Part shown: piece after piece, positions 44,019 to 57,274 of the stretch | Layout of the letters: every line of letters begins with the position of its first letter | How positions within the stretch are numbered: position 1 is the first letter of the stretch | NCBI GenBank assembly: GCA_964036155.1 | Contig: OZ038423.1 | Span: forward strand, 55,257,249-55,321,248 | From: Diploscapter coronatus | Lineage: Eukaryota; Nematoda; Chromadorea; Rhabditida; Rhabditidae | Reading direction: 5' to 3' | Length of the DNA: 64,000 nucleotides | Made by a program: the position numbers and the translations under genes | The notes under the pieces: model-generated | What the model was told of the DNA's origin: nothing | What the model saw: only the letters and a program-made list of their open reading frames with translations | Databases searched by the model: none

Positions 44019-47000
44019 TTTCTGCTGAATCACACGCACTTTAGTGCTCAAGATGACGCAAAAGGAAAACTATGGAAGGCTTAAACGATGCGATCAATTT
44101 TGAATGGGTTGAATGATGGTCATAAAGATGGACGGAAATTCGAACCGATATGCATGAGTTGCAGAGAAAACGGGTGTTTGTGATGATTTGGACGACTTGT
44201 AAACTCGCAAAGATGAGAGGAAAGAACGGCCGCTGGCAATACAATCGCAAAGAGGGAAATCGATTGTACAGAACAAGAGAGCAGAGAGAATGAGCGCTGA
44301 AAAGAGAATGATGAAGAGAAGCAGATGGTTTGCACGACTAATTGGCAAATAGAAACTGCTGATAGACAGAGAAATAGAGATAGAGGGTGATAGTGGTTCC
44401 TTATCACAGAGGACCACGAGATAACAGCTCGAATTTCCAGAGCGACAGAGCATTGCATCATAATGAAGTTCATCATTGGTGTGCATCTTTATAGTTCGAA
44501 TTTCTTAAAGCAGGGAAGTAAACTTTGAAAAAAGCTGGATTTCAACTGAATTTTAATGAAGTCGAGATGAAGTTTTTATATTTGTTTCAGAGAAAGGTAA
44601 TATTTATGTATGCTAATTTTTCTCGAAATAAAAATCTGACTCGAGTTTATTTTTCGGGAAATTCGAAATCATGAAACATTGGTTATCTTGATTGTATACT
44701 CTTTGCTCAAGTTGACAAAGAAGCATTCGACTCAAACTTTGGATTTCCCTAAAAGTAAAGTTAAAGTCTTACCAAATTTTTAACCTCGAATTCGTTGATT
44801 GATTTGTTTGCATTTTTAAGAAATTTCAAAGTTTGCATTTTGCCTCAATTTGTGCCGTGCTTCACATAAAATTGATTTCTTGGAGAAAAGACTGTCACGA
44901 AAACTAGATGCCTCAAGTAATTTAGAAACAGATAAAAACGTGAATGAAGCTGTGATAAAAATAAATTGAACTTTGAAAAAGTTTACGACTTTTGGAGCGA
45001 GGTTGCAGCAGGAACTTCTACTTCAATTCCAAAAATTTTCGTGAATTGAAGCGCTAAAAATGGATAAAACTGTCTGAAACAGGAAGAGAATGACTTTAGA
45101 AGCGGTTAACTGAAAATACTCAGAAATAGCGATTGTTTTTCCGCTTGAAAAACTTGTGAAATGTGTTAAGGAAACCGGGCAAAATCGATGGAAGCGGGAA
45201 GTGTCATGCGACGAGACAAAAAGGCAAAATGGAGAATGAGGAATGAGATTGAAAGACAGCAGAAAGATAAGAAATGTAAACTGCGAGCGAGAGGAAAACG
45301 ACACAAAATGATGCGAACGGAGGACTGACGATTAGATAAAAACAATTAAATTTGTAATTGATCATTCAACATTTACTAATCCGTAAATTAATCATCGATA
45401 TATAGAATGAATAGATTCATTTTAGTATGAAGTACAGCTAGAGCGGCCAAATCTTTCCCTTTTAAGTGAGAGAAAGAACGCATGAAATTTTTCGACGTTT
45501 CAATTATTGTTAATTAGTTGGTCATTTCGAAAAAAAAATCAAATTATCAAATAGGGTAATAAGCGACGCTCAAAATGATAGCTAATAAGGTTAATTGGTG
45601 TAAACGTAGTGCAGCTTCCTTGTCGAAAAAATTTTGGAAAGCTACTGCAGAAAAGAGTTGCGGCACAAAAATGGTCGCAACTTTTGATAGGATGAGCCGT
45701 TTTTGAAAATCTAAGTTTTTTTTTAAATCCGTCACAACCTAACCCATTATTCTGAAATGGAACTTACCAAACTCAACCTATTTCGAAAAGTCACTTGGCC
45801 TCTCTAGGTACAGGCTCATAAATTCTTGATAGTGAAGTTTTCTTCATTATTAATTTAAGAAAATATGCCACAATTTAATAATGTAGCAGATTTCAGCACG
45901 ATTTATTTAACACCAACCTTTTGTTTTTTTTAGATTCTTTTCCGATGAAAGGCAATATTGCATATTTTACTTTTTTTATCTCTTTATTCTCTACAATTTT
46001 ATTATCTGAAATTGAGATCTCAAGTCCCAATTGCGCGAAGATACAGTTCTATTTCTCCGGTCAAGTTTCAGATGTGAGATAATTCTTGCTGATAAGCCAA
46101 TCAGCCCTATCTCTCTGAACAATGCATTGATTTATTGCTTCCCACCAACTTGCCCCTTTCTGGCCGATTGTTGTGTTATTTCTCGTATTTCCGTCTCTAT
46201 TTTCAGCACCATTTGTGTTTGTCTGACAAGTCAATTTCGTGATTTGACATTTGAAGGAAAAAGTTTGGGAATTTGAGAACTTCGATAGAATTGGCATTGG
46301 AATGGGGAATAGGAATGACAGGAAGGGGGCGCGGCAAAGATTTTCGATTGACGGTCAACTCTTGCGTAAGGGGCGGAGCGGAGGGAGAAAGGGAGAGAAA
46401 GAATGTCAATGAGTGTGCCTGTCTGCACTCTGTCTGCATTTCTCTTTAGCTGTGCCTAGGGCATTGTCACTACTCTCTTCCTCTACTCCGCTTTTGCATC
46501 ATATCTAACCCTCTCTTTGCCCATGCATCCCTCTCTTTCTTACCCATCTGTTCAGTAACCCCTCTCTTCCTTCAGCTGTTCTGTTTTCTTCCTATCTTTT
46601 CCCCAGTTTTTCATACTCTCCACCCCGATCTTCTCATTTTCACGCCTATTTTCATTCAGTCACTTTCTGATTCTCTCGCCTGAAAGTTACAATCTTCCCA
46701 CTTATTATTAAGCCGAAATGGATATTGTATTTCGAGGCAAGTCGGGCATAAACCATTCATCTTTTACGATCTGTAGTTTGCAAATCGATATGTCATGCAT
46801 TGAAGGAACCGATATAAAGGCGCTATTTATTTTGAGAGCATTTTGTTTGAGCAAAATTTAGGTCTTTGATATATTTGATAACCCTCAATAATTCCATATT
46901 TCAGCTCAAAAAATAGTATAGAAGACGCTTGTCATAAACTTCCTATCACTTAATACTATTTCCTCGAGTTGAGGTGTTTTTATATTGAGAAAGCTTCGAG

Positions 47001-47037
47001 TTTCCATATTTTACTAACGATTTTAGTTTCAGACAAA
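44019..47037. other. Gene-poor divergent intergenic region
   Basis: About 3 kb between the minus-strand membrane-protein gene and the plus-strand nostrin gene. Several long open frames exist (44094-44486 minus and others), but they are low-complexity, C/T-rich, and have no splice partners or domain. The part at 46320-46680 is CT-rich on the plus strand. No RNA gene or clear repeat was found. Confidence 0.55.
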
Positions 47038-50000
47038 ATGAATACGCGAATGTCTCGACTTCGCCGGTCTCTATCACGTTCCGTCCACCAATTGCAAAGC
47101 TTATCCCGTACGTCCAGTCTAAACGGTTTAATTGAGCTGCCATCAATCAGTTCCAGTTCACTAGTTGATCGATTTTCGGTTAGTATTTCTTTATCTTATC
47201 ATTGCGAACCTGATATTTTGATTCTCGACCATCTCACTTGCCTTCATTACGTTCTCATTAATCTGCTTGTGTCTCTCTAATTTTATTTGTCCGTAAGCAC
47301 ATTTATGTCCTTTCTCTAAGTCAGCTACAGCTTTTTCTTTGTTTGACTGCGCGACTCCATCATAGGAAAATGACAGGGAAAGGGGAACAGGAATAGGGGC
47401 GACTTTTGTGCGTAATGCAAGAATCAGAATCACGACTTTCTTCCTCTGCCATTCCTCCAGTTCATTCTCACCCATTCAATTCCTTTTACTGCTGCAGGCA
47501 ATCGATGAAGGGAGCGACCAAAAGGGGACACATTGCGTTGCGTTGCATTTGCATACCGGATCAAGGCCGTTCAAGTGAAGGGAGAGTTCTGCTGAAAGAT
47601 GGATAAAAGAACCAAACACAACCATATAGACTCGTTCATCTCATTGAAATTTCACTACCGAAACAGAGATAAGCCCATGAATGGGGAAATATCGATTGAA
47701 ATTACGATAGTTATGATTCTCCTAAATTTTCATTAGTTCACGAAGACATTCTTGTTCAGTTCTGCGAGGCTTTGCCAACCATGTCTCTTTTGGACTAAAT
47801 ATTTTCAGTTTTCGAAATTTAGGAAAGAAATTCCATTGCTTGTAATCAGACTTTTTCTCGAAATTTTTCAGTAATAGTTTATTTTTTGCGAAAAAGCAGT
47901 GTGCATTCCTGTATGACTAATCGCGTCCTGTGACTCATTTGAATGCTCTGATTTTCACTTCAGCGGTCGATGTTATCACCCATTTCTAACTTACTTTTTA
48001 GTATTTCTGTATCCCACGCTGCATCAATCACTAAATTACAGCTGATAAGCGATAACACAGAAAGAGAAGGCTAAATAAATGGCTGCTGGCTCGAAAATGA
48101 GAAATGCGTTCGCCTTTGCAAACAAACAGATGATTTTTGCGGTGGCTTGTTTATTTTGTCTGCAAATCGATGATTTACGAGTGATGCTGCATAGAGAATG
48201 TGTTCATGTAAAATAAACATGATCGTAAAATCGAATGGAATTCTTTGGAGTTTTACCGAGAAAATCTAGAATTTATACGAAACTTCTGATAAATAACTTA
48301 TTGCTTTGAAAGTTTAGCTGGACTTCGCAAATCTTACAATTTTGTATAGAATTTTGTGTTTCAATCTGGGCAAAAACTCGAGCTGGAAATTGAAAATAGT
48401 TGTTTCGACTGAAATTTGTGACATTTCGAGAAAGTTTAAGGGATATTCTAGGGTGGAACAAGCAAAAAATCAGTAATGAAGTAATGAAGAACTTGCTGGG
48501 CGACAGTTGGCAAAGGGGCCCTTGTGCAGTTCAGGTTTGTAAGCTGATAGGCTAAAAGGGGGAGAGAAGGATGGAAAACAGGCTGTGATATTCAAATAGG
48601 CAAGGGGAAATTGTGGTCAGCTAATATTTTACTTTCTCATCTGTCTTTTTCTTTGGTTCTATTCTATGCTCAGCACTATTTTGCTCGTGACATTCACGCT
48701 GCTTTTCTTCCATTTTCTTTGCACTCTTTGCACTGCTTACACTGACCAGTTTTTGTAAAAGCATGAGCCGAGAAAATAAGAAAAAAGGAGCAAAAAGTTA
48801 CTGGCTAAATGCCACAGCTTTCTGAATAAGAATAACTTTAACACATCTAGGCGATTCTTTTTTAAATTTCATCCAAATTCGCTCTTCGAATTTTTATTCG
48901 CTGACCTAGAACATTGAAGAGCAATAGGCTAAATTTCGCAATTCCATGAATTTCCTAATACAGAAGAGGAGGAGTTGAGCATGTCGAAACTAAACAACAA
49001 GCACCTAAAATCAATAGAGAAGAAAAAGTTATTTTTGTTTTTATCTGCGAAAAATAGATAAATCTCGATGATATTGAGATTGTTTGATTTGATCTCCCCC
49101 ACGGAGAGATTTACAGAAGTACATCAAGTCTACTCGTTTTTATCTGCACCAGCAGCATATTTTATCGGCAAACATGTAAAACCAAAAACCTGTTTCAACA
49201 GATTTTATGAAATTTTATCTGTGGAAGATATAGTAATTCCAATTTTAATTCATCCTCATGATTATTCGTTCTACACTAAACTAAGCTAAAGGTACAGACA
49301 CAAATTCAGAAGAACAATTATCATACATACACGAAATATAGTTTAATAGAGAATTTAATTTCAGAGCCCAGGAAATTTTCGTCAATTGAGGGATCTGATT
49401 ACGAAGAATAATAACCTCCTGGGTGAAGTCATTGCTGCATTCGAGGAAAAGTAGGAGCCATTTGATTTTTAAAGAAATTTATTTGAAAATTCCAGGGCTG
49501 CTTTGGATTTTCAATATTCGAAGACCCTGAAAAAGATTTCATCTCGCTTACATAATGCTCTTCACGACGCCGAATGCCAAATCGATAAGGGGTGGACTTC
49601 CGCTGCAGAGCAATTCGACATTCAGTCTACTTTGCATAGGTAAATTTCAACTTTGTTTTTATTTATTAGCAACTCGAATTCAAGCAACCTCGGCTCCGCA
49701 TTGACTGATGATATCGTTCAACCTCTCAAATCAATCAAATACAGCCAAACTAAAACACTCAAAGCTGTAGGTTTTTTCCACGATACTTTCTGAAAGTAGC
49801 AACAATCAGCTCGAAAGCTGATCTTCATTAATTAAGTTGCACAACACGTTGACTTTCAGGCCGAGATTTTTGTGGAGAAAGAAACGAAAAAGTTGAAAGA
49901 CAAGAAGGAAGACGTCATGAAGCAGAAACGATCGCTTTACGTGGCCTCGAAGGAACTCGAGAAGTGCGAGGCGCAGCACGAAAAAGAACAGAATCTGCAA

Positions 50001-53000
50001 AACAATAAGGTTTGAAAGATTAATTTTTCAAAAATTATATCAATTTTAAAATCTGCAGAATCTTGTTCGGAAAAGACGACTGCAAGAGCAAGTAAAAAGA
50101 AGTGAAGATGAATATATCTGGGCCACGATTGATTTGGAGAAGCAAAGAAGAGTGACGGAAAATGTTCTTCGAAAAGGGGTGGAAAGTTTGGAAGCCGTCG
50201 AGAAGCAGCGATTGGCACACTGTCAAACTGCAATTGGGAGATATCAGCGCAAAGTCGAACAGTTGGCACCAAATATTCAACAGGTAGAATATTTTTGATA
50301 ATAAAATATGGGTTTTTAAAGATAAATTGTAATTTTCCTCACATATCCTACCTTCAGATGTTCGAACGTCATGCTAGCAATTTGGACGCCGCTCTGCAGG
50401 CTGATTCCACAGATTATATCACTTCGATTCAACCTTCTACTTCTGCCGTCAATCACATTACTTTGACTGATCTTTATGTAAGTCAAAATATCTTTATTCT
50501 CATACTTTTATTGCAACCCGATTTCCTTATACTTGGTCATGATATTCGCTTCTAATTGCTCTCTAAACCTATCTAAACTAGAATCATCTACAATTTCCTC
50601 TTTTAATTTTGGGCACTCGTTTCGAGATTCTATAGGACAATCATCTTTGTAGTGCAATTTCAAAGCCAGTCTTTCATCGATGTGAATTGTTTTGGAGACT
50701 TTTGAATTCAGGCGATGTAGACCGAAATGGTTGAATACAGTAACGAGAGTGGAGGAGCTAAAAAATTGGATTTTCCAATAGAATTCAACTTTTTTAAACC
50801 TGCTGAAACTTTTGCTATACTCTCCAGGTCCTTGAATATGTTTTGATCTTCTTCTATTCGTTAAAAATTCGAAGCTCTTTCTATCATCTTTAGTAGAGTT
50901 ATTGGGGAATTTGAAGACATTTCTGATAGAAAATGAGCTCGGAATTCGGCCTTCATATTGAACTTCCAAATGATTCAACAATTGCTCGTAGTTAGGATGC
51001 TGTAGAGGGACGATAATTTCATCCGTGTCCAGGATGAGAATGTAACGATGAGTTGAAAAATGCCTTGAAAATTTAGCATAGATTTTTCCCTAATAATTGA
51101 ACAGACCTGTAGAAACAATCGTTATAAGGAATTAGCTCATGTCTTCTCTTCTGCTGTCGATTTCTTTGAACGTAACCTGATCGAATATTAGGCTCATTTG
51201 GAGAATCTCCAGGCAAATCCAGCTCAATCTAAAGACAACAGACAATATTCGGGGAAAATAGGTATCTTACGATATCCACGAATCCTTGCGTCTTGTAAAA
51301 CTCCATAGCTTTTCTAGTTTCATCTGTTACTAAATAGACGTAGAAAGTAATAATGTCGGCTCCGAATAGTTTCAAAATTTCTACCCATTGAACTAGACGA
51401 TGAGAAACATCTTCCTAAAGGCGTTGTTTTGCTTGGAAGAAAATGTTGGCTATTGCCTACTTGAAAATTCATCCCCTTGACGCAAACGGCGACCGATTTT
51501 TTCTTTGAGTCATCGATAGTTTCCGGAATAACGACTTGCATTGCACTAGTTTCGCTTTTACAAGGCTCGTAAGAAAGTGATACGAGAATGTCGACGGAAT
51601 TTTGAAACCGTTTCGGAATTGGACAGGAAACAAGGTTCGGAATGTAGAAATCATCCCTAAATTTTAATGAAACAAAGTCTTATTTCTTCGAAGACCTAGG
51701 ATCCCATCCTCTCTGCCAGATTTCCCGAATGTATCCTTCAATAACGGTATGAGTGCCCATTTTAGGAAGATACAGATTACAGTAGATTTTCGTAACGTTT
51801 TCAATCGACTCGTATGACATGGTTAGAATCTAAAATTTAATTCGAAATTTTTAAATACTATATTTTAACTTGAATGATGTGGTTTGATGGATAGAGTGAG
51901 CTAACTCTTGCGTCATAATATGCAGAGTAAATGCTGAGATTTTCGTTCTGCATCCATTTTCCTGATGGATGAAATGTAGAAGGCTGATCCAAATGGCAAA
52001 ACCATTTGTATTCATTTACGTAAGATTCCTAAAAATAATAAACCTGCACAAATTTGATTTTGAAGTCAGTCTTATTTTCTCTACAACGGGTCGAATGTAG
52101 GCCTTTCCATTTTGCAAATCATGCAGATATTGCATATCTTCAAGAGCATTTTGCACATCATCTATTAGATCACGATCAAGCTTCTGAATTCCACATTTAA
52201 AAATCAGGGAAATCTGGGAAAAATCGGAGGCAAGAAGGCACCTTTGATCTATCTTTGTTAAGCACTTGTATAATTTCATCGAGCCACGCGCTGCATACTT
52301 TTAAATCATAGCCAAAAATGGTTTTTACCTTCTGAATTATGCTCAAATCGATTGATATAGACCGAATATTGAGTGCAGTAATGCACAACGCACAGATAAC
52401 GATGGCAGTTGACAGTTTGAGTCGGGAATTCCAAAAAGAAGCTGACTGGGATCCCATTTTCCGAATGACCATTGTTTACATCACATAGTTAGAAAGGGAT
52501 TGAACCAATGATATTGCAGTAATAAAATAGGTTGTCTATTCTTCATGCATAGTTGAGAAGAAGAGGGAAGAGGGTGAGAGGAAGAAATAAAGAAGTGAAG
52601 ACATTATGGAGAATGGCCTTGGATGAGGAGAATTGGAAATGAATGAATGGGAGAGAACTACCTGTAGAGGAGAGAAAGAGTTCTGTCTTAGATTAGAGAA
52701 CATAAAATAATCGAAAAATGCAATTATTTCAACTTTTAGGCCGAGAATTTCGCTGAAATAATGTGCAGTTCCCGAAGAAGAGCAGCTCTAGACAGAGTGT
52801 CAACCTTGTTAGATACAGAACTGAAGAGATTATATTCAAAAGGAACCGCGGATCTTCTGGCTGTCAACACAAAGCAAATTGTAACTTTTTTAGTTTATGA
52901 AAAGTAGCTTATCATAATTTTCAGACACTAGTCGAATTCATCGAATATCTGTTCTACAAAGTTAATGATGCGATAAACTCTTTGGACGGCGGACAACATA

Positions 53001-53607
53001 AGGGCTACCACAGACTGAGTCGATTCCAGCACAAACTCAAGGATAAATTTGTACGAATCGGCAATTTATGGCAAATTTCAATGAACAATTTCAGGGTTTG
53101 TCTATGACAATCCTTACGATTCCTATCACCGGTGAGGATCAATCTCTGCCTCCTCCGTCTTTGAATTCTACATCACAATATGCGCCTTCATCAAGGGGAA
53201 GCAATGATGACTACGAGGAATATGATCAAGTCGAAACTATTCTTGAAAATAAATTTCACGATTTAAGTTTTTTTTAGATTTCTGACGAAGGCTTCCACAG
53301 TTCATCTCGTCAAACCACTATAATCGACGAGCCTGCAACAACCCTGACGATTTGTCGAGTTCTGTACGATTTCACCCCCAAACATGCTGATGAAATTGAG
53401 GTAGGAAAAATTTATGAGGATTTTTTCATGTTTCATTTTTTCTAGATAAAGGCTGGTCAGTGTGTTTTGGTTGAGGACAAAATAGGAGACGACTGGCTAG
53501 TCGGGAGGGTTATTCCTGATCCGACGACAGCTGAAAACAAAAGCCAACTGAAATCGAATGGATCCACGAAATCCGGAAGATTTCCGACTTCTTATGTCGC
53601 TTTTTAA
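47038..53607 (+). CDS. Nostrin-like F-BAR and SH3 protein (549 aa)
   Basis: Twelve exons join in phase: 47038-47178, 49365-49450, 49496-49639, 49670-49766, 49860-50009, 50059-50283, 50358-50477, 52740-52880, 52925-53050, 53095-53229, 53278-53400, 53446-53607. Residues 1-47 are a basic Ser/Arg-rich leader. Residues about 50-290 are an F-BAR domain (FEEKAALDFQYSKTLKKISS, AEIFVEKETKKLKDKKEDV). LTDLYAENFAEIMCSSRRRA aligns with the LTDYFEED...RRKSLL segment of nostrin and leads into an HR1-like coiled coil. The C-terminus is an SH3 domain (CRVLYDFTPKHADEIEIKAG, GDDWLVGRV, RFPTSYVAF). Nostrin-type proteins bend membranes and link dynamin/N-WASP to endocytosis; the vertebrate protein regulates eNOS location, which need not apply here. 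Intron 7 (2.3 kb) contains a glycosyltransferase gene on the other strand. TOCA/CIP4 proteins share the domain order but match less well. Confidence 0.88.
50508..52472 (-). CDS. GT92 (DUF23) type II membrane glycosyltransferase, nested in a nostrin intron (532 aa)
   Basis: Nine exons join in phase: 52472-52242, 52183-52085, 52028-51870, 51829-51696, 51656-51461, 51414-51271, 51228-51107, 51063-50800, 50757-50508. Residues about 18-38 form a signal anchor (LKLSTAIVICALCITALNI), so the enzyme should sit in the Golgi with the catalytic part in the lumen. Family marks are SCPIPKR, VAVCVKGMNF, HRLVQWVEILKLFGAD with TFYVY, FYKTQGFVDI, the DxD-like RYILILDTDEIIVP, and the closing LKLHYKDDC. GT92 enzymes are galactosyltransferases on N-glycan core fucose (GALT-1 type) and are greatly expanded in nematodes; the substrate here is unknown. 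Exon 2 could instead start at 52213, adding ten residues in the same phase. Confidence 0.87.
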
Positions 53608-56600
53608 CTCTTAACTGCCGTTTATTTTTACCTGAATATTTCATCCTAGAAAGCTCAATGGTCAGGCTATCATTGATAGATCAAACTCGTCCTTTGTATC
53701 AGATCTATTGTCTTATCCGAGCGAGTTACAACATTTACTTTTAGCATCAATAATTCATTTCGTGCCTTTATTATGAAATAATTGTGAATTTCAACTAGTC
53801 TCTCAATATTCATAGAGATGCTATTCTTCAAAAATCAGCTTTGCTTTCTTTCAAGCAAACCATAAACATTGAATTACCATAAATTTGCCGGTATATAGAA
53901 ATTTTATGATTTTGATAAGAATAAAAGTTCTTATTGTTTTGCCTGAGGATGATCATGAACAATGCTGACAATCTATCGGGTTCGTAATTTCGTGACTGAT
54001 ACCAGATTCAGTGGTAGAAACAGACTGATGATCAATATCAATGCCAATATCAAAAATTGACCAAAATCGCACTTTTAAAAGTTTTTTTTTCATTGTGTTG
54101 GATATGAGCCCTTCTTCCCATTTTAGGACATATTCAATTTTTAATGCAAAGAATATGAAAGGAGGCGAAGGAAGGTGTCTCTGTCAGAGAGGAAATGCCA
54201 TTGGAAGGTTTTTTTCCTTACATGAGAAGAAGGCAATGCATTTGAGGAGCATTTGATCTGGCTCCTTCCACTTTCATTGTCTTCTTCTGTCGCTTCTATT
54301 CTTCCTATCCTCCGGCCTTTTTCATTCCTTCCTACCAGCTCTAAAGCTTCTCACGAGGCTCTTCAATTAGATTTCATTTGGATTTGGAGGTATACCAGGA
54401 GATTCTTCAAAGTTGAATCGCAAAAATTGTGGATAAAATGTGACTCTTCTAATTCGTATCATAGTTTGTAATTTTAAGGAAAAAACAACGAAAACTGAAT
54501 GCTAAATGAGGGTTTTTCTAAGATCAACATCTAAATTTCAAATAAAAACTCTTGAATTTTCCCAAGAATCTACAAATTATGCGATTCAACGTCATAAATC
54601 AGTGTTCCCTTGTGATTTTTCACATTCACGCAAATTTATGCCTCTCCTTCTCATTGTCATGCACAACACGTTCGTTTTTCACATGTCGTTTTGCATATTT
54701 CGACTGTTCGTTGTTGTGACGACGCCTTCTCTCCTTCCTTCTTCATTTCTTCATCGTTCCTATTCGCATTCATTGTGCCTCTTCCCTCGAGTGTTTTATT
54801 TCATTCGCTTCGTTCCATAAGCTAATCGGAAATCGCATTGCGGCTAGATTTGGCTTTGGCAACTAAATGAGGGAGGAAGTGGGCGAGGCCAGAAAGGGAG
54901 GGAAAAGCTGTCTAGATTAGGAGGGCTTGTCTCAATCTCCATTATCTTCTTTGTTTGATTGATTTCACTCAATACTCTTCTACATTGAGACAAAGATCTC
55001 TATCAATTTTCCAACAACATGCTTCAACATTAGCGAAATTCTCTTTGTGCCAACAAAACAGTGCCAGAGTCTGCTAAATTTGCCCCTCTGTTTTCCCTCC
55101 ACTCCAATTTCGGGTATTATTCATTCCTCTTCCCTCTTCCCTCTTCCTCTTCCTCTTTTCATTTTCACTGTTACACAAACATTTAGCATTCAAATGCACG
55201 GAGTATCGAATCACCATTTTACACGGAATTTTGATCACTTTCACTTTGTGGGTTTTTTTCTTTTTAGATTTCATAAAATTCGAGTGATAAAATCTAAGTT
55301 GCACAGCTGTTTTATGTCCACTGCTTTGATGAGGTGTGAAAAATGGCGCTGCAGGAATACTCGTAGATCATAAAATTAAAGGGCCAGCAACCGAGTGTCG
55401 ACTGGCAGAAAGGCAGCAGGACGGAAGAATGGACAATTGCCGAGGGGAACCTGGGAGTGAAAATGTGGAAGTCGAAAGGGATGGGGAAGGACTGGGAGAG
55501 GAAGTAGTAGAATTGGAAGCCAGTGACCCACAGAGCCCACAGAGTGAATGCATTCGAATATGCAAAGACCTGCAGAAAGAGCAAAACGAAGAGGCAAATG
55601 CAGAGGAGGCAGAGCTAGAGGAAAAAGAAGATCGAAGTGAACAAATTCACACGCCTGAAGAAGAACTAGAGCTAAGTCTTCCATTTAGTAGCTTCGGAAT
55701 TTTACTTTATCCAATTTGCATCAATATCGCATTATTTTGTGGTAAAGTTCGAGATAAACTTCAAAATTTACACCTATCCGAATTCTATCCATTTTAGATC
55801 GCTATATCCCGTCCCCAACCAATAATCTTTGTGCTAGCTCATAAAAACAGCGATGTAAAGTCCATAATTCACCCCGCGTATCATTTCCCTTCCATTGAAG
55901 TTCCGGCTGAAATTTGAAATGATCAAAACTCGCGCTATTTTTGTGTGCAGCAGCGCAGGGAGTAGCAGAGACGGAGGGTTATTTATTATTGTGGAAGGGT
56001 TTTTTCTTCTCTTTTCAAAACAAAATAGTGGTATCTAGAGTGCACGCGCCACTCCCATTTCTTTTTCTCTTCCAAGACTTGCCTTTTTCCAGCCAAGTCC
56101 TATTTTAATTCATTTTCCTTCGTGTTTTTTCGATGTGTACTGGATTTTATCCCCAGGGCATTTTCTAGCTCTTCTTAGTATTTATTCTTATCTGCTTCGC
56201 TTATAGAAATATGATTAGGCCGCAGAAATGCGGTTTCTCATAAAAAGCAAATTTACACTTCCTTTGAATATAGGACTTGGCTTCAGCGAAGACAAAACAT
56301 TTAGATTTTTATCCTATTCGATATAAATTTTCTTGACTAAATAATACTCCTTCTTTACCCAATCTCTAGTTTACTACTACATATTGGCATCTGAAAGCAA
56401 TAAGCATTTAGAGCTAGAGTTGCGAAATCGGACCTTAATTCCTCCTTCTCCAAGTGTTCGCTTGTCACTTGCAGAGGGCACTTCTTCTGCTTCTTTTCCC
56501 GAACCTCTGCCCATAAACCTAACTCTAACTCGATCCAGCCAACCTGCATCTTGCCTCTATTCAGTCAGTCAGTACGAAATTGCTGCCATTTCATCTGTTG

Positions 56601-57274
56601 CCTCTTGTCTTCCCCATTTTATTGCCATTTTCCTTATTCTCTTATACTTTCCATGGCAATTTTATGCGTCGGTTCCATAATTAGCGAGAGGGCATAGCGT
56701 GGTGATAAGGTTTCAACAGAATTTGCAACAGAACATTGGGTACTTGTTGTCTTTCATGCTCGACTTTTCGATATCAAATACTTTTTTCCTAAACTAGTTA
56801 GTGAAGATCAGTTTCTCCAATAAGCTAATGTAATTCATACAATATCACTTGAAAAGTTTATATAGAACTTGCACGAATGCTTGATACTCCAACAACCTTT
56901 TCACCATCTAGATTTTCTCATGCGCGCGAGATTATTGTAAAAACCGTTATAGAGTATCACAGCGATAAAAAGCTTGATCTGCTCAGCTAGTGAGGTAAAG
57001 AGGGAGGACAGGTGTGTTTGTTGATGCTTCCAGTCGTTTGCTTACATCTCAGGATGTTTACCGAGAAAATGACGGTTGGCAGAGAAGCGAGGAAGGGAAT
57101 GGAGAGAAGGGAGGGAAGGCGCATGGCTCTTTAGCCTGGCCTGGCCGAGGTATTGTGGAAGAGTAGAGTTGCCACATTTCTCCGTGTCTTCTCCTTTCCT
57201 ACTTTTCACTCTCCTATCTGATCGATTACACTTCGCTAACTTTTCAATTCTAACTGTTGAAATGGAAATTTTAG
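53608..57274. other. Stretch upstream of ptl-1 with candidate acidic exon
   Basis: The nostrin 3' untranslated region should lie near 53608-53950 (AATAAAAG near 53921). An open frame at 55336-55797 has an acidic part from ATG 55429 (MDNCRGEPGSENVEVE, then EEANAEEAELEEKEDRSEQ). That composition is like the Glu-rich N-terminus of nematode PTL-1, so it may be the first coding exon of a long ptl-1 form. I found no good donor that joins it in phase to the exon at 57275. The rest is AT-rich with C/T-rich runs and no supported gene. Confidence 0.35.

Noticed and set aside
44094..44486. Hydrophobic 130-codon minus-strand frame
   Set aside because: Ser/Ile/Leu-rich translation of C/T-rich antisense; two overlapping frames are equally open, which argues against coding.
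49068..49289. 73-codon plus-strand open frame in nostrin intron 1
   Set aside because: Looks mildly protein-like but has no splice sites in phase with nostrin and no recognised domain.
56384..56680. 98-codon plus-strand frame ending in a hydrophobic stretch
   Set aside because: An acceptor precedes it, but no donor or domain; taken as chance within the ptl-1 upstream region.
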